A DNA stretch of 64,000 bases. Origin: Methylocapsa sp. S129 (GTDB lineage Bacteria > Pseudomonadota > Alphaproteobacteria > Rhizobiales > Beijerinckiaceae). The stretch is taken from positions 971,475 through 1,035,474 of the forward strand of contig NZ_LMUI01000011.1 of NCBI RefSeq assembly GCF_009765995.1, written 5' to 3'. Of this stretch, positions 9,270-17,319 are shown one piece after another. Position 1 is the stretch's first letter, and each line of letters starts with the position of its first letter. The position numbers and the translations under genes are program-made. The notes under the pieces are model-generated. The model saw only the letters and a program-made list of their open reading frames with translations, had not been told where the DNA came from and did no database searches.

Positions 9270-9280
9270 TCAAGATCTTG
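9083..9280 (-). pseudogene. Degenerate C-terminal remnant of a GH71/GH99-like gene
   Basis: One leftward frame reads GNTTHPWQRGRTYCDASS, then a TAA, then CPPNALLICCWNECDEGAA. The exported GH71/GH99-like protein at 26347-27471 has DHPVPWEQGD and then CPARVALIYSWSECDEGG with similar spacing before its C-terminus. The shared order HPW-x-x-G, CP-x-x-x-x-LI-x-x-W-[NS]-ECDEG is hard to explain by chance. The frame is broken by one stop and runs on into the open extension upstream of the TPR gene. It is read as the leftover tail of a second copy, partly overlapping the end of the GT4 gene in another frame. Confidence 0.5.
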
Positions 9281-10574
9281 GCGGCGCGCTCGCGCCAGCG
9301 CCGACGAAAACACGCACGCGGGATTGACTGGACGAAGTCGCCTTGGGGGCCCGTCGCGCACCTTCATCGCCGCGAACAAATGAAAGCATTTGTGGCAGGC
9401 ATACGCGCTGCAAATCGAAGCGATCGAGCGCCGTCTGCCGCGCGCGAGTCCTCATGCCCCGAAAATCGCCCGGATGCGCAAGCGCCTCAACCACCCGGTC
9501 AGCGAGAGCGGTATTGTCGAAGAACGGCGTCAGTATCCCGTTTCGACCGTCAATCACGTCCCGCACCGGCTCCGTATCGGAGCCGATCACCAGACATCCC
9601 GTGCTCATCGCCTCGATCAATGACCACGACAGAACGAATGGATAGGTGAGATAAATATGCGCGGACGAAACCTGCAACGCCGCGATATAGTCGCGATAGG
9701 GCAGGGGACCGGTGAAGTGAATCCTTTTTCTGTCGATCTTGCCATCGACTTCGGCGAGGAACTTCGCCCGCCAGGTCGTTCCTGGCGGGGCGGGCGCGCC
9801 ATATGACACACCCTCGGCGCCCACCACCAAAATCTCCGCCTTGGGGCGCAGAGCCATAATGCGTGGCAGAGCGCGCATGAAGATGTGATAACCGCGCAGC
9901 GGCTCAAGATTGCGCGCGACGAAAGTCACAACTTCGTCGGACCGCCGCAATTTCCGCCCGGAGGCGAGTGCGAATGTTGCATCGTCCGCGGGCTTTGCGA
10001 GATCGACGTCGACGCCTTCGTGGATGACGTGAATCTTGCGCTGGAATTCGCTGGGAAATGTTGAGCGCTGCCACGGTGTTGGCGCAACGCCGGCGTCGCA
10101 GTCGGCAAGGGCTAGTAACGTCGCAGCGTTCTTTGCGTGAAGCGCGACATGTCCATCGACTCCCGTCTCGGCAAATTCCGCATCGAACCCGACATCGCGG
10201 TTGGTCACCCCATAAAAGAATTCGCAATAGAGGATGAAGCGTGCGCGCGGAAAGAGTGCGCGCAGCGGCAGCGTTTCGCCCCAACCGGGATGAGCCATGA
10301 TGACATCGGGCGTGAATCCAGACGCGATCAGCGACGACAGGGCATAGAGAACTTGTTCGGCTCGTCGGCTTTCAAGATCGAAACGGCGCGCAAATGGATG
10401 CGTCGCCGCCACATCGACACTATCGAGGCTGTATTTGACGGTGTTGACGCTCTTGAGTCCGCGCGACGCGGCGGCGCCTATCGCGCAGACGCGCACCTTT
10501 GGGTCGCGCGCGAGCGCGATCGCAATATGCCGGTATTGCGCCGGGAAATTGTTATGAACGAACAGAACATTCAT
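9270..10574 (-). CDS. GT4-family glycosyltransferase
   Basis: This 434-residue GT-B enzyme starts with MNVLFVHNNFPAQYRHIA, a typical GT4 N-terminal Rossmann strand and loop. It continues with the acceptor-domain segment MAHPGWGETLPLRALFP and IHVIHEGVDVDLAKP. The donor-binding C-terminal half has FVARNLEPLRGYHIFMRAL and an E-x7-E-type region around SLIEAMSTGCLVIGSDTEP. The start is the ATG at 10574; the open frame upstream resembles no protein. The last 30 residues are Ser/Ala/Arg-rich and may be disordered. It is one of four transferase genes read leftward between 5.8 and 15.6 kb and probably acts in the same surface glycan pathway. Donor and acceptor sugars cannot be read from sequence. Confidence 0.85.
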   Translation of the reverse strand: MNVLFVHNNFPAQYRHIAIALARDPKVRVCAIGAAASRGLKSVNTVKYSLDSVDVAATHPFARRFDLESRRAEQVLYALSSLIASGFTPDVIMAHPGWGETLPLRALFPRARFILYCEFFYGVTNRDVGFDAEFAETGVDGHVALHAKNAATLLALADCDAGVAPTPWQRSTFPSEFQRKIHVIHEGVDVDLAKPADDATFALASGRKLRRSDEVVTFVARNLEPLRGYHIFMRALPRIMALRPKAEILVVGAEGVSYGAPAPPGTTWRAKFLAEVDGKIDRKRIHFTGPLPYRDYIAALQVSSAHIYLTYPFVLSWSLIEAMSTGCLVIGSDTEPVRDVIDGRNGILTPFFDNTALADRVVEALAHPGDFRGMRTRARQTALDRFDLQRVCLPQMLSFVRGDEGARRAPKATSSSQSRVRVFVGAGASAPPRS

Positions 10575-10728
10575 GCGAAAGGTCCGCTTTGGACCAGATA
10601 CGAGGCGCGCAAATACGCTTCGTTCCCTTGGAATCCAGGAAGCCATGACTTGGTCGGGTCGTTGGCGGGGCGATCCATTTTTACCGGCTTTCTTGTTGAG
10701 GACATGCGGCCGCATATCGCGCCGTCAA

Positions 10729-13092
10729 TCAGAGCCATAATGGCGGCTCGTTGGGGACAGGCGGAGCATTGAGACGCGCCGCCATCGCACGGGGCCGCGA
10801 GGCGAGCGCCGAGAACGGGTTGGGATCGAGCCCGAGTATTGGGCTGTAATAGGGGTCTGAAGCGAGCGCATCGCCCCATTTGGCGCGCAGGTTCCTGAGC
10901 TCCCGCTCAAAGCGCGGCCTGCGGTCGCTATGTCGGTCCGTGCCGCGGCTCGCCGATTCCAGATGCATCAGCTTGGCATGCGGCGTAAAGACGATGCGCT
11001 TCCCGAGGGCGCGTAATTTGAGGCAATAATCGACGTCATTAAAATTAACCGGAAAGTGGTGCTCGTCCATGCCGCCGACTGCGCGGTAATCTTCTCGCCG
11101 CGTCGTCAAACACGCCGCCGTCACCGCGCTGCATTCGCGCGCGACGCGAAGCATGTCGCCATAACCGGGCTCGCCATCCATGCGGTCTCTAAAGGCGTGC
11201 GCGGCTTCGAATTTCGGACCCAGCACGACGCCGCCGTGTTGGACAACGCCGCTTGGCCACAACAACAGCGCGCCGACGGCGCCGACATCACCCTCTGCGA
11301 GGCGGCTCAGCATCTCTCCCAGCCAATCGGCGTCGAGCGCTTTGATATCGTTGTTGAGAAGACAGAGGACATCGCCACTCGCCGCTTCGGCCGCGTAATT
11401 GTTTAGCCGAGCGAAGTTGAAGGGGCCAGGAATGCGCAGCACAGTCGCGCCAGCGTCTTCCAACGCCGCCAGATAGTCCAAGGCGTCCGGATCGGATGAG
11501 CCGTTGTCGACCGCCATGATCTCCGCGTCCATTTGCTCCGCGACCGGACGGATCGACTCGACGCAACCTCGCAGTAAGCGCGGCTGATTGCGTGTGGGGA
11601 TGATGATGGTCACCCGCGGCCGTTCGATGAGTCTTTTGACGCGACAACTGGGGAGGGCGCTCGCAGAGGACATTGTCGCCGTCGCCGCGATCCCTCTGCT
11701 TCGCAGGTGCGCATTGGACGCCGTCGCGAGCGCCTCACCCATTGCCTTCACATTAAGCGTCGGGAGCGTTGCTAGCGGGCCTGGCAGATGTGCGATGCGG
11801 CGAACGGATGCGGCGCCGTTCTCCAGAACGCCGTGGAAGAGACGATAGAGATTGGATGCTCCGTTCGCCGCCGAGCGTCGCGCGGTCGCGGGGCGCAGCG
11901 CAAAGAGATAGGCGCAATATCCCTGTTCAAGCATGCGCTCATAGTCAAAAGCAGGAAACGCGAGCGGCCAGCTCGATCCGTTCCGGCTCTGGATGTCGAT
12001 GTCGGCAAAGACGACATCGACATCTTCGAGATTATCGAGCGCATCAGCGATCCTGGACAGAGCGGACGAAGAAAGCACACTCCCCGCGAGTGTGAAGAGA
12101 ATAAAATCGCAAGTCGCGCCATCGCCGTCGAGAAAGTCGAGAAGATCGGCGCTCGTGAAGCCCATGGGATCGGATGTCGGCGGCAGCGATGCCGCGATCC
12201 ATCTCTCATCTGTTTGGCCGCGAAGGCTTGCAAGCGTTTCGTCGGCCGCGCCAGGCCCGACCATGATCACCGCGCCGCGCAGCGCGACGGACCCGTGCGG
12301 CGGAACTGCAAAGCGCTCACGCCAGCTCTGATAATCGGCGAAGGGTGTCGACATGGGCATTAATCGATTGAAAAGCTCGGCTCTCGCGCGGTTTTGTTCG
12401 CCGACGCCGCCCGCGAGCATGGATTCATCGAGCCCGCCGGCGAAGGCGAGGAAGGCGAGCGGGCTTCCCTCAAGACTTTCGCCTCTATCGTCCTTCGCAT
12501 CGACCTGATGCACCGCGCCGTCTCCGAAACGCTCGGGCAGATGCGCGTCGAAGGCGCGCACCGCGCGCGCATTGTCCTCGCCGGCCCCCATGTGGCTCCA
12601 CGCGGCGGCGCGAACGCGCATGACCAGGAGCCCGTCGACAAAAATATTCACCGCTGCGTCTTGCAGATCGCCCGCGATCCAGCCGGAAAAGCGGAGCCCG
12701 CTCAGCCAGCGTAAGGCTCCAGGGCCGGAATGACGCGGCTGCTCCTCGAAAGGTCCGTCGAGAATGATGGGAACGCCGATGGCTTCGCCCAAATTAGCCA
12801 CACGCGCATCGATCACGGCGCTCTCGCTCGTAAGTTCGTCCGAGAGAGAAAACGAGAAACCGTAGCAACCGTCGCCGATCCGCGCTTCCGTGAGTTCAGG
12901 TACAGGCGCGTCCGCGCGTACGACCTTGATGGGAAAGCCGTCCAGGAATATCTCCACCGTGAACTTGCGTGTCGGGTCGCTTGCGCTCGCGATATGCCCG
13001 CAAAAGGTTCTGCGCCCGGTGCGGACAAATCTCGTCCGCATGCCCATATCAGCGAGCGGGTCAGGATTGCGCTGCGGGCGGGCGCGCGTCAT
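10729..13092 (-). CDS. GT2 glycosyltransferase with N-terminal beta-sandwich modules
   Basis: The 787 residues fall into an N-terminal half of two related beta-rich modules (about 20-110 and 125-215; each has a GHI/GWI strand, a VEIFLDG or VNIFVDG strand and an acidic loop) and a C-terminal GT2 domain. The GT2 part opens with RPRVTIIIPTRNQPRLLRG near 490, has the metal site in CLLNNDIKALDADW near 574, and FNDVDYCLKLRALGKR near 680. This resembles rhamnosyl- and galactofuranosyl-type transferases of O-antigen clusters. The start is ATG at 13092, which shares one base with the TGA of the preceding gene (TGATG), so translation is probably coupled. The rfb operon in the same island makes a rhamnose donor plausible. 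Confidence 0.85.
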   Translation of the reverse strand: MTRARPQRNPDPLADMGMRTRFVRTGRRTFCGHIASASDPTRKFTVEIFLDGFPIKVVRADAPVPELTEARIGDGCYGFSFSLSDELTSESAVIDARVANLGEAIGVPIILDGPFEEQPRHSGPGALRWLSGLRFSGWIAGDLQDAAVNIFVDGLLVMRVRAAAWSHMGAGEDNARAVRAFDAHLPERFGDGAVHQVDAKDDRGESLEGSPLAFLAFAGGLDESMLAGGVGEQNRARAELFNRLMPMSTPFADYQSWRERFAVPPHGSVALRGAVIMVGPGAADETLASLRGQTDERWIAASLPPTSDPMGFTSADLLDFLDGDGATCDFILFTLAGSVLSSSALSRIADALDNLEDVDVVFADIDIQSRNGSSWPLAFPAFDYERMLEQGYCAYLFALRPATARRSAANGASNLYRLFHGVLENGAASVRRIAHLPGPLATLPTLNVKAMGEALATASNAHLRSRGIAATATMSSASALPSCRVKRLIERPRVTIIIPTRNQPRLLRGCVESIRPVAEQMDAEIMAVDNGSSDPDALDYLAALEDAGATVLRIPGPFNFARLNNYAAEAASGDVLCLLNNDIKALDADWLGEMLSRLAEGDVGAVGALLLWPSGVVQHGGVVLGPKFEAAHAFRDRMDGEPGYGDMLRVARECSAVTAACLTTRREDYRAVGGMDEHHFPVNFNDVDYCLKLRALGKRIVFTPHAKLMHLESASRGTDRHSDRRPRFERELRNLRAKWGDALASDPYYSPILGLDPNPFSALASRPRAMAARLNAPPVPNEPPLWL

Positions 13093-15638
13093 CAGTGTCC
13101 AATCCATTTCGCCAGCGCGCCGACGATAGCGTCCAGGTCGGAGCGTGGGTCGATTGCAAGATCCCCCTGTCGCGGCTTGATCTCGCCCATGGTCCAGTCG
13201 AGAAAAGAGACCGGGAGGGCCGACGAGGCGGCGAGCGACATTGCCGGATGTCCGAAAAGGGGGCGTGCGGCGCTGACAAACAGCGCATCGAGCCGGTAAG
13301 CCTCGATCACACGTGCGAATTCGTTCTCATCGACTTTTCCAGCCACGGATATATTGCCGAATTGCATGAGGTTGAAATCGTCGAGAGTCGCGCCGATCAC
13401 GGTGATGAAGACCTCGGGTCGGGCGCTCGTGAATGCCCGCGCGATGGAGCCTAGCAGGCGCTGTTCTTGAACGTCGGATCGAATGGGAACAATGCCGAGA
13501 TTGCGCACGCGCGCGGCGCGCCGTCGGCGTGGCGCGCGCGTGCGATTGGGCGTCTTGTCCAAGATGATTGTCCGGTTCGGCAATATCCTCGATGCGAAAG
13601 CGCGCGCTCCGTTGCATGGCGCAAGAATTCTGCGCGCTTTGGTGGCGATCGTCCGCCAGACCGCGATCGAATGACTGTCTTTACCCAAGAAATTCTGGTC
13701 TTGGCCGTCATCTCGCTTACCTATCGCAATGCGGCGAGGGATCGGCTTGCCGTCGAAAAAGCCATAACGACAATCGTGCAAACCGGCGTCGGCGATGACC
13801 ATGTCGTGGGGAATGTTAAGATCGAACAGCATATCCGCGAGTACTGCCGGGACACGGGCGGCGTCGAGAAATTCGATGCCCGACGGACGAAGTTTGCACA
13901 GATAGGCGTGCATTGCCGATCGTTCGTCCGCAGACGCGAGCGCGAATTGAACCGATTGAGGCAGCCCGCCCGCCGGATCGAACAGCCGCGCGTTTGCTCC
14001 ACTCGCTCCTCGACGCATTTCGAGAATAATTGCGCGCCGGCCTCGCGCGGCGAGCCTTATGGCCCGTGCGCGCGCAATTTCGCTCAAAGCGCCCTCGCGC
14101 GTGACCAGAAGACGCGGGCGGCGGCGCGGCGGAGCGGCGGCCCGCTCGATCCTCTCGCGCGCCGTGCGGAGGGGATCGGCAAGCGTGAAGGCTGCACATT
14201 CCCCGCGATGCGTTGGAAAGCGGCGCTCCAGCGTTTCGAGATTGCGCACGACAAGCGACCGCTTCTCTGATCCGAATGATTTCGTGCCGGCATGACCGAC
14301 ATAGGTCGACGCCGCGCAGACATTTCTGAATCCGCGTTCGCGCGCCCGGAGACAGAAATCAACGTCTTCGAGATAACCGCGATGATAGTCTTCCGAGAGC
14401 GGGCCGATCGCGTCGAGGCAAGCGCTGGTCACATAGAGGCAAAAGCCGATTCCGCTTGGGATGTCGACGACGATTCCGTCGTTTGCCGAAGCAGCGATAC
14501 GGCCGATGCGTTCGATTTCCGCCGGCGTCTGGAGGTCATTGGCGATGTTCGCCAAGGGGAAGCTGGTAAATTCGCCGTTGTTGGAGAACGGCGTGACCGT
14601 GCCGATGTCGACCGATGAATGCGCGGCGGCAGAAAGTCTGTCGATGAAGCCTGACGGCACGATCGTGTCAGCGTTGAGCAGGATGACGTCGCCGTCGGGC
14701 GCGTGGGCCAGCGCGCGGTTGATCGAGCCGATGAAGCCGAGGTTGTGCGAATTTGTCAGCACCTTGACGCGCTCGGCGCCCGCGAGCGTCGCAAGATGAT
14801 CCGCGATGCGCCGATCAGGCGTTGCGTCGTTGACAAGCAGCGCTCGATGACGCGGCGCTGTCCTCATCTCCGCAAGAAGACTGTCGAGGCAGGCCCGTGT
14901 CGACTCATAATCTGCGTAGATCGGCACAATGACCGTCGCTGGCGCCTCGTGAGCGACCGCAGCGGACGCAAAGCGGCGTGGAGAAAACACGCCTCTGTCG
15001 TTCGCCGCGGTTCGCAGGGAATGGAAGGCGCCGTGTGGGCCGGACAGCACAATGGTTTGTGGGGACGCCGACATGGGCCTCGCCAGAGAGAAACTTACCG
15101 CGGCGCCGTCGCCAGCGAGCGGATGGAAGGGGTCCGGATCGAAGGTGGCGGTCATATTGTTGGCGCCGCCGGCTATCGCGATTTCGAACGCCCCTCGGCC
15201 TTGCCAAGCGGCCCAGCCTTCGATCGCGTTGTCGAGAACCGACAGCTTCGCAAAGGCCATTCGCCCGTCATCGAACAGCGCTTTAACCGCCTTTCGCAAC
15301 ATGCCCGGATCGCGATCATTTGCAATAAGGGCCTGGGCGGCCCGAGTCCGCTGAGCGCGCCCGCCCCAAGCCAGCAATTTGCGGTTGGCGGCAATGTCGT
15401 CGGGCGCAAGTTCGATCGCTTTCTCGATATCGGAAATAGCGTTCGTCTTGTCGCCCATCCGGCGCGCAGCTTCGGCGCGCAGAATGTAGCTATGCGGCTC
15501 GGGAGCGGGAGATATCCGGCAACGGCGATCGGCCAACCGGAAAGCCGTCATCGGATTGTTGTCGGCGAGCGCTCGTGCGGCAAGCAGTTCGAGCGACTGG
15601 TGGTGAGGCTCATCAAAGATCGTGCGATCGCTTGCCAT
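13092..15638 (-). CDS. Glycosyltransferase with N-terminal TPR-like region and central GT2 domain
   Basis: This 848-residue protein has a short TPR-like N-terminus (residues about 15-110; EAARRMGDKTNAISDIEKAI), a beta-rich linker, and a GT2 domain from about 234. That domain shows VIVPIYADYESTRACLDSL, VILLNADTIVPSGFIDRL and RGYLEDVDFCLRARERGFR. The last 340 residues look like a degenerate second transferase (GT-B-like strands, FLDWTMGEIKPRQGDL near the end) but carry no clear catalytic motif. The ATG at 15638 is preferred over the TTG at 15653. Its TGA overlaps the ATG of the next gene, so the two form a coupled pair. It probably extends the same glycan. Confidence 0.8.
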   Translation of the reverse strand: MASDRTIFDEPHHQSLELLAARALADNNPMTAFRLADRRCRISPAPEPHSYILRAEAARRMGDKTNAISDIEKAIELAPDDIAANRKLLAWGGRAQRTRAAQALIANDRDPGMLRKAVKALFDDGRMAFAKLSVLDNAIEGWAAWQGRGAFEIAIAGGANNMTATFDPDPFHPLAGDGAAVSFSLARPMSASPQTIVLSGPHGAFHSLRTAANDRGVFSPRRFASAAVAHEAPATVIVPIYADYESTRACLDSLLAEMRTAPRHRALLVNDATPDRRIADHLATLAGAERVKVLTNSHNLGFIGSINRALAHAPDGDVILLNADTIVPSGFIDRLSAAAHSSVDIGTVTPFSNNGEFTSFPLANIANDLQTPAEIERIGRIAASANDGIVVDIPSGIGFCLYVTSACLDAIGPLSEDYHRGYLEDVDFCLRARERGFRNVCAASTYVGHAGTKSFGSEKRSLVVRNLETLERRFPTHRGECAAFTLADPLRTARERIERAAAPPRRRPRLLVTREGALSEIARARAIRLAARGRRAIILEMRRGASGANARLFDPAGGLPQSVQFALASADERSAMHAYLCKLRPSGIEFLDAARVPAVLADMLFDLNIPHDMVIADAGLHDCRYGFFDGKPIPRRIAIGKRDDGQDQNFLGKDSHSIAVWRTIATKARRILAPCNGARAFASRILPNRTIILDKTPNRTRAPRRRRAARVRNLGIVPIRSDVQEQRLLGSIARAFTSARPEVFITVIGATLDDFNLMQFGNISVAGKVDENEFARVIEAYRLDALFVSAARPLFGHPAMSLAASSALPVSFLDWTMGEIKPRQGDLAIDPRSDLDAIVGALAKWIGH

Positions 15639-15706
15639 GTTCGAAGCTCGCAACGGTCACTGTCAGGAAAGAGAAGCCATCTCAAGGGGTCGGCGCGGCC
15701 GCCGCC

Positions 15707-16597
15707 CTATGAGGAGGCCGCAAGATGATCGTGCTGGACGCTGCTTCGAAAGACGCGAACGCGGCTCGACGCGCGAGCAGGGCGGATCGGGGTCAGCCGC
15801 GGCTCGCTCGGCCGCTCGACATCGAGCTCCTGCACGCTCAGTCGGAGACCGACAAGCGGCTCACGCCCAGTCGGCCCCGAGAGAACGACGCGTTTTCCTG
15901 TTAGGCGCATGGCCGGCGCGCCAAGGAAAATGGCTTCGGCGACAAATTGAAAATGAGCGGCGCCCGGTCCCGACATTTCCATCATAACGCCAACAAGGGG
16001 AACTGCTTTGCCGCGCGTGCCCGCGAACCCCCCGGACTGCATGATTTGTCCAGACACGGCCTGTGCTCTCGCGGTCTTGACGGAATAGCAGATATCAAGA
16101 TCGTCCGGCTTGCCAGGCCATTCGATCGAGAGCCCTTCGATCCTCGACGGCGCCGACGGTCCGGCTAGCCATTGTTCGGCGCGGGCGGCGACGTCTCCAA
16201 TGCTCGCGACATGAGCGAGGACGCGAAAATCGCGTAAGTCGCGCGATGTTCGCGAAATTTCGGGGGAAGCCTTCATCTGTGGTTCACGGGCCGCCACGCT
16301 CTGCGTCAGCGGCTCGATCCGGACCGTTGCTGCGACGGAACCGTTCTCAGCGAGAGGCTTTACATGAACTGTCAGCCTTCCCGGCGCCGCGGCGCGCACG
16401 ACGAGGCCGTCGCCGGGCCGCGACATCACCGCCTCATTGTTGTCGGGATGAAGAACGAATTGAATATTCCTGTCAGATGTCGGCTCTGAGGACACCATGA
16501 CTTTCGGAGGTCGAATTTCATCTTCTGCCGAGGCATAACGAAGAACAAATAACCCCTTTTCGACTTCGACAATCTTGTGTTTTCTCGCGTTCTCCAT
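15707..16597 (-). CDS. Protein of unknown function at the head of the glycosyltransferase run
   Basis: I do not recognise this 296-residue protein. It has no signal peptide and no membrane segment. Residues 10-90 look like a beta-rich module (GLFVLRYASAEDEIRPPKV, GDGLVVRAAAPGRLTVHV); residues about 130-270 form a second beta-rich module (IEGLSIEWPGKPDDLDICY, VPLVGVMMEMSGPGAAHFQ). It ends 68 bases before the TPR-GT2 gene and begins at the AT-rich gap facing the RTX gene, so it is probably first in a leftward operon of four or more genes. The ATG at 16597 follows a GGGGGT sequence. A carbohydrate-binding or scaffold role is only a guess from context. Confidence 0.65.
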   Translation of the reverse strand: MENARKHKIVEVEKGLFVLRYASAEDEIRPPKVMVSSEPTSDRNIQFVLHPDNNEAVMSRPGDGLVVRAAAPGRLTVHVKPLAENGSVAATVRIEPLTQSVAAREPQMKASPEISRTSRDLRDFRVLAHVASIGDVAARAEQWLAGPSAPSRIEGLSIEWPGKPDDLDICYSVKTARAQAVSGQIMQSGGFAGTRGKAVPLVGVMMEMSGPGAAHFQFVAEAIFLGAPAMRLTGKRVVLSGPTGREPLVGLRLSVQELDVERPSEPRLTPIRPARASSRVRVFRSSVQHDHLAASS

Positions 16598-17319
16598 ACC
16601 GACCCCCGCAACGCGTTTACTCGGGTATCTGTTTCAGCATAGGACAGTTAATTCGCCAAAATCAGCACTATAAACTCTATGCTCACGATGATTAGCAAGT
16701 CAATAGTTTTAAAAAATTTAACTCAATCCTTTTTTCCGCTGATTTAATAATTATAATTGTTGTATAATTTAAATAATATTGTATTAGTTTTGCTATTAAT
16801 ATTTCTAGACGTAGACGCCGAGTCATAAATAAATACCGAATTCCCGTGGAATTTTAGAGCGGGTTCGCCGTCATGGACACCGGGCATCGTCTATCAGCCG
16901 GCGCAGGCGCGAGATCGCATGCCGCGGCGCCGAAGGATTTCGCTCTAAGGGCGTTGGACAACCGCCCGTATTTCAGTCCGACGAGGTCCATCGGCCTGAG
17001 AATGCGGCTTTGTGAGCTTTTGACGGGAAAATGATGCGCCGCAAAAAAATATCGGCTGCTGAATTTTTCAGGCGTCGAAAATAAAACGAATCTCGTCCCA
17101 GAAAAATCGTGAGAGTTCCGACCTTTACGCTAAAGCATTTCAAAACTTAACTATATAAATCTGTCCGTTGCCGGCTGAAAGAGAAATAAAACACTAAAAA
17201 TGTTGATATTTACTTTTCATCTCGTCAATACGTCGATCGTAATTTTTCTATGAACATCGATCCAGAAAATTGGTTGATGTCAATAAATGTGTCGATAAAT
17301 AATTGAGGGGATTTCGAAA
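16598..17319. other. AT-rich divergent intergenic region before the RTX-like gene
   Basis: This 722-base gap is strikingly AT-rich at both ends (about 16660-16850 and 17040-17310) with a GC-rich island at about 16855-17035 between them. It separates two divergent transcription units and must hold promoters for both. TATA-like strings occur at 17154-17159, but no well-spaced -35 box was found. A short perfect inverted repeat (AATTCC-cgt-GGAATT) lies at 16839-16853. The GC island contains a 53-codon open frame (16873-17034) without a Shine-Dalgarno sequence; it is not called as a gene. The GAGGGG at 17305-17310 is the ribosome binding site of the RTX-like gene. Confidence 0.6.

Noticed and set aside
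16873-17034. 53-codon open frame in the GC island of the AT-rich gap
   Set aside because: No Shine-Dalgarno sequence and no recognisable protein; kept only as a note within the gap.
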